NCBI GenBank assembly: GCA_035632095.1
Contig: DASQHM010000052.1
Coordinates: 1 to 64,000 of the forward strand
From: DASQHM01 sp035632095
GTDB taxonomy: Bacteria; Pseudomonadota; Alphaproteobacteria; Ferrovibrionales; Ferrovibrionaceae
DNA: 64,000 nt
Direction: 5' to 3'
The translations under genes and the position numbers were made by a program. Of the stretch, positions 41,314 through 52,190 are shown piece after piece. The notes below the pieces were generated by a model that was not told where the DNA came from, searched no databases, and saw only the letters and a program-made list of their open reading frames with translations. How positions within the stretch are numbered: position 1 is the stretch's first letter; each line of letters opens with the position of its first letter.

Positions 41314-44300
41314 TCATTCGGCAGCTTGCTTTCGCGCCGCGCTCAAACCGAAACCGCCGCCGGACGGCGTCTGGATGACGAACACGTCGCCCGCCCGCAT
41401 CTCGGTGCGGTCGCGGCCCTCCAGCTCGTCGCGCGTCCCGTCGCTGCGCTCGACCCATTGCCGGCCGACCTGGCCCGGCTCGCCGCCCGCAAGGCCGAAG
41501 GGCGGCACGGTGCGGTGGCTCGCGAGGATCGCCGCCGTCATCGGCTCGAGGAAGCGGATGCGCCGGAGCGTGCCGTCGCCGCCGTGATGCGCGCCGCGTC
41601 CGCCCGAACCGCGCCGTATCTCGAAGCTCTCCAGGACCACCGGGAAGCGCCATTCGAGAATTTCCGGATCGGTGAGGCGGGCGTTGGTCATGTGCGTATG
41701 CACGGCGCTGGTGCCGTCGAAATCGGCGCCGGCGCCGGAGCCGCCGCAGATTGTCTCGTAATACTGATACCGCTCGTTGCCGAAAGTGAAATTGTTCATG
41801 GTGCCTTGCGCGGCGGCCATGACGCCGAGCGCGCCGAATAGCGCATCGGTGATGCATTGGCTGGTCTCGACGTTGCCGGCGACCACGGCCGCGGGATATT
41901 TCGGGTTCAGCATGGAGCCTTCCGGCACGATCAATTCGATCGGCTTCAGGCAGCCGCCGTTCAAGGGAATGTCGGTGTCCACCAAGCAGCGGAACACATA
42001 AAGCACCGCCGCGACGCAGACCGCTTTCGGCGCGTTGTAGTTGGTCGGATGCTGGCCGCTGGTGCCGGTGAAGTCGATGACGGCGGCGCGGCGCTCGTGG
42101 TCGACCTTGACGGAAACGACGATCTTGTAGCCGTCGTCCATAGCGTAGGTGAACTTGCCGTCCTTCAATTTCGTCAGCACACGGCGCACCGATTCCTCGG
42201 CGTTGTCCTGCACGTGGCGCATATAGGCGTGCACCACATCGAGGCCGAATTCCTCCACCATGCGGCGGAGCTCCTGCGCGCCCTTCTCGCAGGACGCGAT
42301 CTGCGCCTTCAGGTCGGCGATGTTCTGGGCCGGGTTGCGCGAGGGGTATTTGCCGGAACGGAGCAGCGCTTCGACTTCCGTTTCGAGAAACCGGCCGCGG
42401 TCCACCGCCTGGAAATTGTCGATGAGCACGCCTTCCTCTTCCACGGTGCGGCTGTCGGGCGGCATGGAGCCGGGCGTGGTGCCGCCGATATCGGCGTGAT
42501 GTCCGCGCGAAGCGACGTAGAACAGCACGCGCAAACCTTCCGAATCGAACACCGGCGTTATCACGGTCACGTCCGGCAAATGCGTGCCGCCGTTGTACGG
42601 CGCATTCAGCACATAGACGTCGCCGGGGCGCATGGTCCCGGCGCGCGTGCGGATGACCGTCTTGATGCTTTCGCTCATGGAACCGAGATGCACGGGCATG
42701 TGTGGCGCATTGGCGATGAGCTCACCGTCCAGGTCGAAGATGGCGCAGGAAAAATCCAGGCGCTCCTTGATGTTCACCGAGTAGGCCGTCTTCTCCAGCA
42801 CCGAACCCATCTGCTCGGCGATAGACATGAAGAGATTGTTGAAGATCTCCAGCATCACCGGATCCACGTCGGTGCCGATGGCGCTGCGCTTCGGCAACGC
42901 TTCCATGCGGGTCAATATCAAATGGCGCTTGGGCGTGAGTTCCGCGCGCCAGCCGGGCTCGACGACCGTGGTGGCCGTGGACTCGGCAATGATCGCGGGC
43001 CCGTTTACCGTGTCGCCGGCGCGAAGCGCGTCGCGGTCGATCACCGGCGCATCGCGCCACGCGCCCGCCATGTGCACGCACACATCGGCGAGCTTCGGCA
43101 CCGCGGCGCCGGAACGGCCGCCGCCGGTCGCTGCAAGCGGCTCGTCCATGTCCGCGCCCTTGCCGACGGCTTCGACGGCGATGGCCTCGATGATGAGTTG
43201 CTTTTCCGGCGAATGGAATCCGTAGCGCTGGCGATGGGCGGCTTCGAACGCCTCGGTGACCTGGGCCAGCGCGCCGAAATCCACCGAAAGCGGCGTATCC
43301 GATCCGGCGTAGCGCAAATGCAGGCGGCGATGCACGTCGATCCGCGCAGGCTCGACGCCCTGGCGCTGCATCTCGCGCGCCGCATCGCCCGCCAAGGTCT
43401 CGAGTTGCTTCGCCGAATCCGCGAGCGCGGCCTCGGTCAGCGATGTCTCGACGGCTTTTTCGCGCATGAGCCGCATGTCGGCGAGACCCATGCCGTAGGC
43501 CGACAGGACGCCCGCATAGGGATGCAGCAGCACCTTGGTGATGCCGAGCGCATCGGCCACCGGGCAGGCATGCTGGCCGCCGGCGCCGCCGAAGCAGTTC
43601 AGCACGTAGCGGGTGACGTCGTAGCCGCGCGCCACGGAAATCTTCTTGATGGCGTTGGCCATGTTCTCGACGGCGATAGCGAGAAAGCCTTCCGCCACCT
43701 GTTCGGGCGTGCGGGCGTCGCCGGTCGCTTCCGTGATGCGCGCCGCCAAGGCAGCGAATTTCTCGCGCACGACCGCCGCGTCGAGCGGTTGATCGCCCTT
43801 CGGCCCGAAGACTTTCGGAAAGAAGCGCGGATCGATCTTGCCCAGCATCACGTTGCAATCGGTCACCGTGAGCGGGCCGCCCTTACGGTAGCAGGCCGGG
43901 CCCGGAACCGCACCGGCTGAATCCGGGCCGACCCGGTAACGTGCGCCGTCGAAATGCAGGATCGAGCCGCCACCGGCCGCCACCGTGTTGATGAGCATCA
44001 TCGGCGCGCGCATGCGCACACCTGCGACCAGGGTTTCGAAGGTGCGTTCGTACTCGCCGTTGAAGTGGCTCACGTCCGTCGAGGTGCCGCCCATGTCGAA
44101 ACCGATGACGCGGGTGAAGCCCGCCATCTGCGACGTGCGCGCCATGCCGACCACGCCGCCAGCCGGGCCGGACAGGATCGAATCCTTGCCCTGGAAGTAC
44201 CGCGCGTCGGTCAGGCCGCCGTTCGATTGCATGAACATGAGCCGCGTGTCGCGGATATCGCCGGCCACCTGTTCCACATAGCGGCGCAGGATCGGCGACA

Positions 44301-44967
44301 GGTAGGCATCGACGACGGTCGTATCGCCGCGGCTCACCAGCTTCATCAGCGGGCTGACCTCGTGACTGGTCGACACTTGGGTAAAGCCGATGCGCCGCGC
44401 CAGCTCGGCCACTTTCCGCTCGTGCTCGGTGTATCGATAGCCGTGCATGAAGACGATGGCGCACGCGCGAATGCCGGAGGCGAAAGCCGACTGAAGCTCG
44501 TTGCGGGCGGCTTCCAAGTCGAGCGTCGTCAGCACGTCGCCTTGCGCGGAGACGCGCTCGGTCACCTCCACGACACGCTCGTACAGCATCTCGGGCAGCA
44601 CGATGTGCAGGTCGAAGAGCTTCGGCCGGGTCTGGTAGCCGATGCGCAAGGCGTCGCGAAACCCGCGCGTGGCGACGAGCAGCGTGCGCTCGCCCTTGCG
44701 CTCGAGCAGCGCATTGGTGGCGACGGTGGTGCCCATCTTCACCGCCGCGATCCGTTCCGCCGGCAACGGTTCGCCGGCCTTCAGCCCAAGGACGTCGCGC
44801 ATGCCCTGCACCGCGGCGTCGCCATAGCGGCCGGGGTTCTCCGACAGTAGTTTGTGCGTGTGGATTTCGCCGCCGGGCGCCCGCGCCACCACGTCGGTGA
44901 ACGTACCGCCCCGGTCGATCCAGAATTCCCAGGTCCCCGGCGTGCCGGCGACAGTGCTGACGCTCAT
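41314..44967 (-). CDS. 5-oxoprolinase / fused hydantoinase A-B protein
   Basis: 1217-residue fusion of HyuA (about 1-690) and HyuB (about 700-1217), as in ATP-dependent 5-oxoprolinase, which opens pyroglutamate to glutamate. HyuA shows the actin-like ATP site: [11 protein letters not shown] near the start, [27 protein letters not shown] and [19 protein letters not shown]. HyuB shows [44 protein letters not shown] and [21 protein letters not shown] (in part). The start has GAGGAAG upstream. The family also covers hydantoinases and acetophenone-carboxylase-like enzymes; the full-length fused form favours 5-oxoprolinase. Confidence 0.88.
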   Translation of the reverse strand: MSVSTVAGTPGTWEFWIDRGGTFTDVVARAPGGEIHTHKLLSENPGRYGDAAVQGMRDVLGLKAGEPLPAERIAAVKMGTTVATNALLERKGERTLLVATRGFRDALRIGYQTRPKLFDLHIVLPEMLYERVVEVTERVSAQGDVLTTLDLEAARNELQSAFASGIRACAIVFMHGYRYTEHERKVAELARRIGFTQVSTSHEVSPLMKLVSRGDTTVVDAYLSPILRRYVEQVAGDIRDTRLMFMQSNGGLTDARYFQGKDSILSGPAGGVVGMARTSQMAGFTRVIGFDMGGTSTDVSHFNGEYERTFETLVAGVRMRAPMMLINTVAAGGGSILHFDGARYRVGPDSAGAVPGPACYRKGGPLTVTDCNVMLGKIDPRFFPKVFGPKGDQPLDAAVVREKFAALAARITEATGDARTPEQVAEGFLAIAVENMANAIKKISVARGYDVTRYVLNCFGGAGGQHACPVADALGITKVLLHPYAGVLSAYGMGLADMRLMREKAVETSLTEAALADSAKQLETLAGDAAREMQRQGVEPARIDVHRRLHLRYAGSDTPLSVDFGALAQVTEAFEAAHRQRYGFHSPEKQLIIEAIAVEAVGKGADMDEPLAATGGGRSGAAVPKLADVCVHMAGAWRDAPVIDRDALRAGDTVNGPAIIAESTATTVVEPGWRAELTPKRHLILTRMEALPKRSAIGTDVDPVMLEIFNNLFMSIAEQMGSVLEKTAYSVNIKERLDFSCAIFDLDGELIANAPHMPVHLGSMSESIKTVIRTRAGTMRPGDVYVLNAPYNGGTHLPDVTVITPVFDSEGLRVLFYVASRGHHADIGGTTPGSMPPDSRTVEEEGVLIDNFQAVDRGRFLETEVEALLRSGKYPSRNPAQNIADLKAQIASCEKGAQELRRMVEEFGLDVVHAYMRHVQDNAEESVRRVLTKLKDGKFTYAMDDGYKIVVSVKVDHERRAAVIDFTGTSGQHPTNYNAPKAVCVAAVLYVFRCLVDTDIPLNGGCLKPIELIVPEGSMLNPKYPAAVVAGNVETSQCITDALFGALGVMAAAQGTMNNFTFGNERYQYYETICGGSGAGADFDGTSAVHTHMTNARLTDPEILEWRFPVVLESFEIRRGSGGRGAHHGGDGTLRRIRFLEPMTAAILASHRTVPPFGLAGGEPGQVGRQWVERSDGTRDELEGRDRTEMRAGDVFVIQTPSGGGFGLSAARKQAAE

Positions 44968-45102
44968 TAAATTCTTCCTCGATCTTCGACCGGGGGAATC
45001 TGGGGCCGGGCGCCAGTGGCGTCAACTTGGCGGTCGCCTCGTCACAAATTCGCGTCGCCGGCCGTCTTCACGTTATCGGCGCATTTCAGGGAGTCGGTCA
45101 CC

Positions 45103-45531
45103 ATGGCCCTGTCGAGCGACTATCGGGCGCTTCTCGCCCGTCATCTTGCGGCGGAAAACCAGCATCGGCTAGACGATGTGCTGGCGACGCTGACACCCGA
45201 TTGCGTGTTTCGCGACTTCGCCCTGGCACAGAGCTTTCGCGGCCATGAAGGAGCGGGCCGTTACTACCGGCTTTGGTGGGATGCCTTCGGCCACGTGGTC
45301 GCGCGCGAAAAGCTGCACGAAGCGGGCGAGCGCAGCTGCATCGCCGAGGTGCGTTTCCAGGGGCGACACGACGGACCCTTTCTCGGCATACCGGCGACCG
45401 GCCGCGCCATCGACCTGCCGATCGCCATCGTCGTCGATCTCGGCGAGACCCTGATGTCGGGCGAGCGCTTCTACTGGGACATGGCGACGTTGCTGCGCCA
45501 GATCGGGCGCACGTCGCTCCCCGACGTCTAA
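45103..45531 (+). CDS. SnoaL/NTF2-like protein
   Basis: 142-residue NTF2-fold protein with RHLAAENQHRLDDVLATLTP, FRGHEGAGRYYRLWWDAF, FLGIPATGRAIDLPIAIVV and the C-terminal GERFYWDMATLLRQIG. The ATG at 45103 has AGGGAG upstream. Family members are isomerases, hydroxylases or simple binding proteins, mostly unassigned. No partner is evident. Confidence 0.8.
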   Translation: MALSSDYRALLARHLAAENQHRLDDVLATLTPDCVFRDFALAQSFRGHEGAGRYYRLWWDAFGHVVAREKLHEAGERSCIAEVRFQGRHDGPFLGIPATGRAIDLPIAIVVDLGETLMSGERFYWDMATLLRQIGRTSLPDV

Positions 45532-45586
45532 GGGGCGCCTTGCCGCGCAGCCGCGGCCTCGCCATGATCGCACCGTGTCAAAAGCG

Positions 45587-46327
45587 ATGCGGACCCGGCC
45601 TTCGCCCAACCACGATGCGCGCCCCGATGGGCAAGTCATCGACATCGTTTTGCTGCACTACACCGGCATGCGGAGCGCGGCGGATGCGCGCAAGCGGCTC
45701 TGCGACCCGGCTTCCAAAGTCAGCGCCCATTACGTGATCGACGAAGACGGCACGGTCTGGGCGCTGGTCGACGAGGCGATGCGCGCCTGGCACGCGGGTA
45801 CCTCAAGCTGGTGCGGTGCGACGGATATCAACGCGCGTTCCATCGGCATCGAACTGGTCAATCCGGGGCATGAATTCGGCTACCGGCCGTTTCCGGAAGC
45901 GCAGATGGATGCGCTGCTCGCGCTGGCCGGCGATGTCGTCGCGCGGCACAACGTTCCGCCCGCGCGCGTCATCGGCCACTCCGACGTGGCGCCCATGCGA
46001 AAAGAGGACCCCGGCGAGTTTTTCGATTGGGCGCGCCTGGCGAAATCGGGTTTGGGGCTTTGGCCGGCCAAGGATTTCACCGTGTCGTTGCATGCGCCTG
46101 CGATCGGCCCGGGTTCACGCGGGCCCGCGGTGCTCGATCTGCAGATTGCGCTGGCGGCGATCGGTTACGGCCTTGAGGGCACCGGCGCGTACGATCCGGC
46201 GACCGAAGCGGCGGTGCGGGCGTTCCAGCGCCATTTCCGCCAGCGGCTGGTCGACGGGGTGGCCGACGCCGAGACGGTCAGCCTCGCGCATCATTTGGCG
46301 GAGATCTCCGCTGGCAGCCCTGCTTGA
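45587..46327 (+). CDS. N-acetylmuramoyl-L-alanine amidase, AmpD-like, with peptidoglycan-binding domain
   Basis: About 246 residues; GTG at 45575 is an alternative start. The Amidase_2 domain has the zinc ligands in VLLHYTGM (first His), AWHAGTSSWCG, and VIGHSDVAPMRKEDPGEFFDW (His and Asp); SIGIELVNPGHEFGY carries the catalytic Glu. The C-terminal domain is a peptidoglycan_binding_1 repeat (GSRGPAVLDLQIALAAIGYG...). There is no signal peptide, so a cytoplasmic AmpD-like recycling enzyme cutting anhydro-muropeptides is likely. It stands upstream of rnpB and the dcw cluster. Confidence 0.88.
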   Translation: MRTRPSPNHDARPDGQVIDIVLLHYTGMRSAADARKRLCDPASKVSAHYVIDEDGTVWALVDEAMRAWHAGTSSWCGATDINARSIGIELVNPGHEFGYRPFPEAQMDALLALAGDVVARHNVPPARVIGHSDVAPMRKEDPGEFFDWARLAKSGLGLWPAKDFTVSLHAPAIGPGSRGPAVLDLQIALAAIGYGLEGTGAYDPATEAAVRAFQRHFRQRLVDGVADAETVSLAHHLAEISAGSPA

Positions 46328-46368
46328 GCCCGGCTTGACCGGCGCCGAGCGCGGTCGTACCTAGGGTC

Positions 46369-46764
<396 letters not shown>

Positions 46765-46971
46765 TTGCCTGGGGCGCCGTCGATGCCCCGAGAAAACCGT
46801 GGCGCTGCCACGCTCGAACATACCAAGAACATAGTCTTGTCGCAGTCACGACTTAGAACGCGGCTATCCGGCATTTGGGCACCGGCAAATTCGCGGCAAC
46901 TGCATCCAAGAAACCTTGGTCAGAAGGTGCGGTTCTTCTTGGATTTACGATGTTTTCACTATGTTTGGTCA

Positions 46972-47000
46972 TTGACGCCCATGACATCCCATGCTATCCC
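46972..47000 (+). promoter_or_regulatory. Candidate mraZ promoter
   Basis: TTGACG (46972-46977) and TATCCC (46995-47000) are 17 bp apart. The pair lies inside the repeat array of the MraZ operator, as expected for a repressor site. The -10 match is weak. Confidence 0.4.
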
Positions 47001-47011
47001 ATATCGTCCCA
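46977..47011 (-). promoter_or_regulatory. MraZ operator: four direct repeats at 10-bp spacing
   Basis: On the plus strand GCCCA (46977-46981), TCCCA (46987-46991), TCCCA (46997-47001) and TCCCA (47007-47011) recur every 10 bp; on the minus strand they read TGGGA/TGGGC. This matches the known MraZ operator of TGGGN repeats separated by 5 nt. The array ends 87 bp before the mraZ GTG, giving autoregulation of the whole dcw operon. Confidence 0.75.
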
Positions 47012-47098
47012 GGACACGTGTTGCCGGAATCGGCGACAACCGAGCGCCGGGACGATGGCGGGGGGCGACCCGTCGCACGGCACCAGGGGAACGCGGGC

Positions 47099-47545
47099 GT
47101 GGACGGGTTCATTTCCACATTCGTCAACAAGATCGACCGCAAGGGCCGGGTCTCGATCCCGGCCGATTTCCGCGCCGTTCTCGCGCGCCGCAACTCCGCC
47201 AAAGTGCTGCTGTTTCCTGCGTTGCACGTGAACGCCATCGAGGGCGCGGGCGAGGACTATCTCGCCGCCATCGAGCGCGACATCGAAGCGCTGCCGGCAT
47301 TCAGTCAGGCGCAGGACGATATGCGCGATGCGATCTTGCCCAAGATCCACTGGCTCGCATTCGACAGCGAGGGCCGGGTCGTGCTTCCCGAAAGCTTGAT
47401 CGCCCACGCCAAACTCAGCGATACGGCGGTGTTCATCGGCCGCGGCGCGAATTTCCACATCTGGAATCCGGCGGCGGTCGAAGCGCGCATGTCGGAAGCG
47501 CGGGCGCGGCTGCAGGCGCAGCGCCGCAACGGCGGCGGCGCATGA
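47099..47545 (+). CDS. mraZ: Transcriptional regulator MraZ
   Basis: 148-residue MraZ with two AbrB-like swapped-hairpin units: [21 protein letters not shown] and later [20 protein letters not shown] (quoted in pieces). It represses its own dcw operon by binding the TGGGN array upstream. The frame is open back to an ATG at 46991, but that start lies inside the operator. GTG at 47099 with AGGGGA nine bases upstream gives the family N-terminus ([13 protein letters not shown]). The next gene overlaps its stop by ATGA. Confidence 0.9.
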   Translation: MDGFISTFVNKIDRKGRVSIPADFRAVLARRNSAKVLLFPALHVNAIEGAGEDYLAAIERDIEALPAFSQAQDDMRDAILPKIHWLAFDSEGRVVLPESLIAHAKLSDTAVFIGRGANFHIWNPAAVEARMSEARARLQAQRRNGGGA

Positions 47546-48498
47546 GCGCGGGCGGACACGTTCCCGTGCTCGCCGAAGCCGTGGTCAAGGCGCTATCCCC
47601 GAGCGACGGCGGGGTCTACGTGGACGGCACCTTCGGCGGCGGCGGCTATGCGCGGGCGTTGCTTGAAGCCCGCAATTGCAAGGTCTACGGCATCGACCGC
47701 GACCCCCAGGCGATCGCCGCGGGCGACGCCGTCCGCCGCGAATTCGGCAGCCGTCTGGTTCTGATCGAGGGGCGTTTCTCCGAAATGGAATCCTTGCTGC
47801 TCGGCAACGACGTCCGTTCGCTCGACGGCGTGGCGCTGGACCTCGGCGTATCGTCCATGCAGCTCGACCAGCCTGGGCGCGGGTTCTCTTTCCGCGAAGA
47901 CGGGCCTTTGGACATGCGCATGGAGCAGCGCGGTCCGAGTGCGGCCGATGCCGTCAACAGCCTCGACGAACGCGAGCTTGCCGACATCATCTTCAAGTTC
48001 GGCGAGGAGCGTCATGCGCGCAAGGTCGCCCGCGCCATCGTGCGGGCCCGCGCTCGCGCGCCCATCGAGCGGACGCTGCAATTGGCGGAGATCGTCGCCG
48101 GCGTCGTGCCGGCGAGCCCGGGCCTCCACCCGGCCACGCGCACGTTTCAAGCGCTGCGCATCTACGTGAACGACGAGCTCGGCGAATTGGCGCGCGGGCT
48201 CGCCGCCGCCGAGCGCCTGTTGAAGCCGCATGGGCGCGTCGCCGTCGTATCGTTCCATTCGCTGGAAGACCGGCTGGTGAAGCGCTTCTTCCTGGCCCGT
48301 TCCGCAATTGCGCCGAAGCCGTCGCGGCATGCGCCGGCCGGCCCATCCCGCTCGCGGCCGAGCTTTCGCTTGATCGAACGCGGCGCCGTCAAGCCGGGCG
48401 AGGCGGAGATCGCCGCCAATCCGCGCGCACGCTCGGCGCGGCTTCGAGCGGCCGAACGCACCGAGGCGCCGGCCATTCCGTTGGAGGCCGCGGCATGA
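47542..48498 (+). CDS. rsmH: 16S rRNA m4C1402 methyltransferase RsmH (MraW)
   Basis: 318-residue SAM-dependent enzyme that N4-methylates C1402 in the ribosomal P site. Typical blocks are [28 protein letters not shown] (motif I), [51 protein letters not shown] and [14 protein letters not shown]. Starts in an ATGA overlap with mraZ and ends in one with ftsL. Confidence 0.96.
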   Translation: MSAGGHVPVLAEAVVKALSPSDGGVYVDGTFGGGGYARALLEARNCKVYGIDRDPQAIAAGDAVRREFGSRLVLIEGRFSEMESLLLGNDVRSLDGVALDLGVSSMQLDQPGRGFSFREDGPLDMRMEQRGPSAADAVNSLDERELADIIFKFGEERHARKVARAIVRARARAPIERTLQLAEIVAGVVPASPGLHPATRTFQALRIYVNDELGELARGLAAAERLLKPHGRVAVVSFHSLEDRLVKRFFLARSAIAPKPSRHAPAGPSRSRPSFRLIERGAVKPGEAEIAANPRARSARLRAAERTEAPAIPLEAAA

Positions 48499-48911
48499 GC
48501 AGGTCGCTCACCGTCTCCGCCATGATCGTGCTGTCGGCCGCCGCGTTCGGCCTCTACCGGCTGTCGTACACCGTGCAGCGGCTCGAGGACGAGCTGGCCG
48601 ACTACAACCGCGCGATCCTCGACGACCGCGAGGCGATTCAAGTCCTGAACGCGGAATGGAGCTACCTGACGCGACCCGAAGCGCTGGAGGAGCTGACGCG
48701 GCGCAATCTTGACATGCATCCGCTGCTGCCGGACCAGATCACGTCGCTTTCCGCATTGCCGGATCGCCCGCCTGTGGCCGAGGCGCCGCCCGACGCCCCG
48801 CAGGAACCGCCCGCGCCGGCGATCCCGTTGCCGAAATTCAAGCATCCTCCGGCCGCGTCCGGAATGACCGGCGTGGTTCCCGTGGCCGCCAACGAGCGGG
48901 GTTTGCGATGA
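48495..48911 (+). CDS. ftsL: Cell division protein FtsL
   Basis: 138-residue bitopic protein. One TM at about 5-21, then a short coiled coil ([20 protein letters not shown]) and the conserved [18 protein letters not shown] with LDM. It ends in a Pro-rich tail, common in alphaproteobacteria. With FtsB and FtsQ it activates FtsW-FtsI at the septum. Position between rsmH and ftsI and ATGA overlaps at both ends confirm the identity. Confidence 0.9.
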   Translation: MSRSLTVSAMIVLSAAAFGLYRLSYTVQRLEDELADYNRAILDDREAIQVLNAEWSYLTRPEALEELTRRNLDMHPLLPDQITSLSALPDRPPVAEAPPDAPQEPPAPAIPLPKFKHPPAASGMTGVVPVAANERGLR

Positions 48912-50749
48912 TCCGCAAGCCCGCCTATTGCCGCCCGCGGCGCCCGTGCACGCCGGCGGATTTGCAATCGCGCGCCGAATTGGTGCGCCTCGACGGTGCG
49001 GCAAAGCTGGCCATCGAGACCGGCCGCACGCGGCTCGTGGTCGCCGGCGGATTGTTTGCCGTGTGCTTCGCCATTCTCGCGGCCCGGCTCATCGATCTCA
49101 CCTTGATCCAAGGCGGCGAGCAGCCTCCGGCGGCTCGCCTGGAGACGCAGATCGCACTGGTCGATCGCCAGCCGACCGTGGAGCGCGCCTCGATCGTCGA
49201 TCGCAACGGCGTCATGCTGGCGATCAATCTGCACACGGCTTCGGTCTATGCCGATCCGCGCAAATTGACCAACCCGCGCGAGGCGGCGACCAAGCTGGTG
49301 AAGGTGCTGCCCGAGCTTTCGCAGGCGGCCTTGTTGCAGAACTTCACCAGCGCCAAGAGCTTCGTGTGGATCAAGCGCAATCTGACGCCGAAGCAGGAAT
49401 ACGCCGTCAACGCGCTCGGCATTCCCGGCGTCATGTTCCAGGACGAGCAGCGCCGCGTCTATCCGCAAGGCCCGCTAGCGGCCCATGTGCTCGGCTTCAC
49501 CAACGTCGACAACAAGGGCATCGCCGGCATCGAGCAATTCTTCGACGATCGCCTGCGCGATCCGCTCCGCGTCACCCAGCCGCTTCGCCTTTCAATCGAC
49601 GTGCGGATCCAGCACGCGTTGCGCGATGAGCTGACGGAGTCGGTGCAGACGTTTCACGCTCTCGGCGCCGCCGGCGTGGTGATGGACGTGCACACGGGCG
49701 AACTGCTCGCCATGGTCTCGCTGCCCGACTTCGACCCGACCCAAGCCAATGAGGCGACCAAGGACGAGCTCTTCAACCGCGCAACGCTCGGCGTCTACGA
49801 AATGGGTTCGGTGTTCAAGACCTTCACCATGGCCATGGCGCTCGATCAGCATTCGGTGGGCATGACCGGGGGCTACGACGCCACCAATCCGATCCACATT
49901 GCGCGCTTCACCATCTCGGACGACCACCCGCAGCGGCGCTGGCTGTCGGTGCCCGAGATCTACATGTACTCGTCGAACATCGGCGCAGCGAAGATGGCCC
50001 TGGATGTCGGCCCGCAGCGTCAGCACGATTTCCTCGAGAAGATGGGCATGCTGCGCAAGCCGGCGGTCGAACTGCCGGAAGTCGGCGCGCCGCTGGTGCC
50101 GCACCACTGGGCCCAGATCGAGACCATGACCATCGCGTTCGGCCATGGCCTGTCGGTGAGCCCGCTGCAGCTCGCGACCGGCGCCACGGCCGTGGTGAAC
50201 GGCGGCGTTCTGGTGCCGCCGACCTTGATCAAACGGGATCCGGGCCAGCCGCTTCCCGCCAACCGCGTCATTTCCGCCAAGACCTCCGACGAAATGCGCC
50301 GACTCATGCGGCTCGTTGTCGAACGGGGTACGGGCAAGTTCGCGGAGGCGCCCGGCTATCTGGTCGGCGGCAAGACGGGCACCGCCGAGAAGATCGGTAA
50401 CGGCGGATATCGCCGCCATGCCAATCTTTCGTCCTTCGTGGCGGCGTTTCCGATCAACGAGCCGCGCTATGTCGTGCTGGCGGTGATCGACGAACCGCAC
50501 GGCACCAAGGATACCCACGGGTTCGTCACCGCGGGCTGGGTCGCGGCGCCCGCCGTATCGCGCCTCATCACGCGCATCGCGCCGATCCTCGGCGTTCCGC
50601 CGGTCGATGAGGACGCACCTGCGATCAAGGCGGCGCTGGCGATCCCGTCCATGGCCAAGGACCAGTCGCGCCAGCGCTCGGCAGAAACGGCCGGCGCGAC
50701 GGCGCCTGCGGCGCACAGGCCGGAGGAGAAGAAACTTGCGGCTTTCTGA
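48908..50749 (+). CDS. ftsI: Septal peptidoglycan transpeptidase FtsI (PBP3)
   Basis: 613-residue class B penicillin-binding protein. A TM segment (43-60) follows a basic N-terminus, then the PBP dimerisation region (RASIVDRNGVMLAINL) and the transpeptidase domain. Active-site motifs are Ser301-x-x-Lys304 (GSVFK), SSN at 355-357 and KTG at 489-491. It crosslinks septal murein with FtsW. The murE start lies inside its last codons. Confidence 0.95.
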   Translation: MIRKPAYCRPRRPCTPADLQSRAELVRLDGAAKLAIETGRTRLVVAGGLFAVCFAILAARLIDLTLIQGGEQPPAARLETQIALVDRQPTVERASIVDRNGVMLAINLHTASVYADPRKLTNPREAATKLVKVLPELSQAALLQNFTSAKSFVWIKRNLTPKQEYAVNALGIPGVMFQDEQRRVYPQGPLAAHVLGFTNVDNKGIAGIEQFFDDRLRDPLRVTQPLRLSIDVRIQHALRDELTESVQTFHALGAAGVVMDVHTGELLAMVSLPDFDPTQANEATKDELFNRATLGVYEMGSVFKTFTMAMALDQHSVGMTGGYDATNPIHIARFTISDDHPQRRWLSVPEIYMYSSNIGAAKMALDVGPQRQHDFLEKMGMLRKPAVELPEVGAPLVPHHWAQIETMTIAFGHGLSVSPLQLATGATAVVNGGVLVPPTLIKRDPGQPLPANRVISAKTSDEMRRLMRLVVERGTGKFAEAPGYLVGGKTGTAEKIGNGGYRRHANLSSFVAAFPINEPRYVVLAVIDEPHGTKDTHGFVTAGWVAAPAVSRLITRIAPILGVPPVDEDAPAIKAALAIPSMAKDQSRQRSAETAGATAPAAHRPEEKKLAAF

Positions 50750-52190
50750 TCTCATCGATGATCGGACGCTCGACGTGGGCTGCGATCTGGAGATCAGCGG
50801 TCTTACGGCCGATAGCCGCGAGGTGCGGCCGGGCTACTTGTTCGCGGCCCTGTCGGGCGCGCGCCAGGAGGGCGCCGATTTCGTTGGCGATGCGGTGCGC
50901 CGCGGTGCCGTCGCGGTCTTAACCGACCGCGCCCATGCGATACCGAGCGGCGATCTGGCAGTGATCGTCGATACCAATCCGCGGCGTCGCTTGGCGTTTC
51001 TCGCGGCGCGTTTCTACGGGGCGCAACCGTCCGTCATCGCCGCAGTCACGGGCACCAACGGCAAGACCTCTGTCGCGAGCTTCACCCGGCAAATCTGGGG
51101 CCGCCTCGGCCACGCTGCCGCGTCTCTCGGCACGCTTGGGGTCGTTGCGCCCGGGTTCGATCTGCCGCTCGGGCACACCACGCCCGATCCCGTCATGCTG
51201 CACCGCCTGCTCGCGGAATTGCACCGCCGCGGCATCGAGCATTTGGCGCTTGAAGCGTCAAGTCACGGTCTCGACCAGTACCGGCTGGACGCCGTGAAGG
51301 TGACGGTCGCCGGCTTCACCAACTTGAGCCGCGACCACTACGACTATCATACGTCGAGCGAGGCGTATCTCGGCGCCAAGCTTCGGTTGTTCGACGCAAT
51401 CCTGGAACCGCGCGGCGGCGCCGTGGTGAACGCCGACGCGGACGTCTTTCCGGCGGTGGCAGCCGTATGCCGCGGCCGCGGCCATCGGCTGATCAGTTAC
51501 GGCCGCGACGGATCCGAGCTCCGCATCATCGACATCGCCTCGACCGCCCGCGGCCAGCGGATCGACGCGGAAGCCTTCGGCAAGCGCGTCGCGATCGATC
51601 TGCCTCTGGCAGGCGCCTTCCAGGCCGGCAACGCGCTTTGCGCGTTGGGTCTTGTGGTCGCCGCGGGCGGCGATATGGAAGCGGCGCTCGCGGCGCTCGA
51701 ACACCTGGAAGGCGTGCCCGGACGGCTGCAGCTGGTGGCGCGGCATCCGAACGGCGCCCCGATTTTCGTCGACTATGCGCATACGCCTGATGCGCTTGCG
51801 ACGGTCCTGGGCGCGCTTCGGCCCCATGCCGAAAGCCGGCTTTGCGTCGTGTTCGGCTGCGGGGGCGATCGCGACCGGGGCAAACGCCCGGAGATGGGCC
51901 GCATCGCCGCACACATGGCCGACCGTGTGATCGTCACCGACGACAATCCGCGCAGCGAAGATCCGGCGGCGATTCGCCAGGCAATCATGGAAGCTTGCCC
52001 CGACGCCGAAAACATCGGCGACCGCGCGGCCGCGATCTATTCCGGCGTGACCGGCCTCGGCGACGGCGACCTGCTGGTAATCGCCGGCAAGGGTCACGAG
52101 CGCGGACAGATCGTCGGATCGGAGACGCGGCCTTTCGACGACGCCGAAGTTGCCCGCGCCGCCGTCGCCAGCATCGGGGGCGCGCACTGA
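50736..52190 (+). CDS. murE: UDP-MurNAc-L-Ala-D-Glu:meso-diaminopimelate ligase
   Basis: 484 residues. Adds meso-DAP to the UDP-MurNAc-dipeptide in the cytoplasm. ATP site TGTNGKTS (105-112), SSHGLDQYRL, and the DNPRSEDP signature whose Arg recognises meso-DAP. No ATG gives a family-like start; TTG at 50736, with GGAGGAG six bases upstream, starts MRLSDLIDD and overlaps the ftsI 3' end by 14 bp. Typical length for MurE. It ends in a TGATG overlap with murF. Confidence 0.93.
   Translation: MRLSDLIDDRTLDVGCDLEISGLTADSREVRPGYLFAALSGARQEGADFVGDAVRRGAVAVLTDRAHAIPSGDLAVIVDTNPRRRLAFLAARFYGAQPSVIAAVTGTNGKTSVASFTRQIWGRLGHAAASLGTLGVVAPGFDLPLGHTTPDPVMLHRLLAELHRRGIEHLALEASSHGLDQYRLDAVKVTVAGFTNLSRDHYDYHTSSEAYLGAKLRLFDAILEPRGGAVVNADADVFPAVAAVCRGRGHRLISYGRDGSELRIIDIASTARGQRIDAEAFGKRVAIDLPLAGAFQAGNALCALGLVVAAGGDMEAALAALEHLEGVPGRLQLVARHPNGAPIFVDYAHTPDALATVLGALRPHAESRLCVVFGCGGDRDRGKRPEMGRIAAHMADRVIVTDDNPRSEDPAAIRQAIMEACPDAENIGDRAAAIYSGVTGLGDGDLLVIAGKGHERGQIVGSETRPFDDAEVARAAVASIGGAH

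Noticed and set aside
41857..43920. 687-codon open frame antisense to the oxoprolinase
   Set aside because: Shadow of the 5-oxoprolinase gene; no recognisable domain and no own promoter or ribosome site.
46771..46812. Two short hairpins after rnpB (GGGGC/GCCCC and CGTGGC/GCCACG)
   Set aside because: Short stems and no T-run; cannot be called terminators with confidence.
46991..47098. Earlier ATG for mraZ
   Set aside because: It lies inside the MraZ repeat array and would add 36 residues absent from the family; GTG at 47099 has a good ribosome site.
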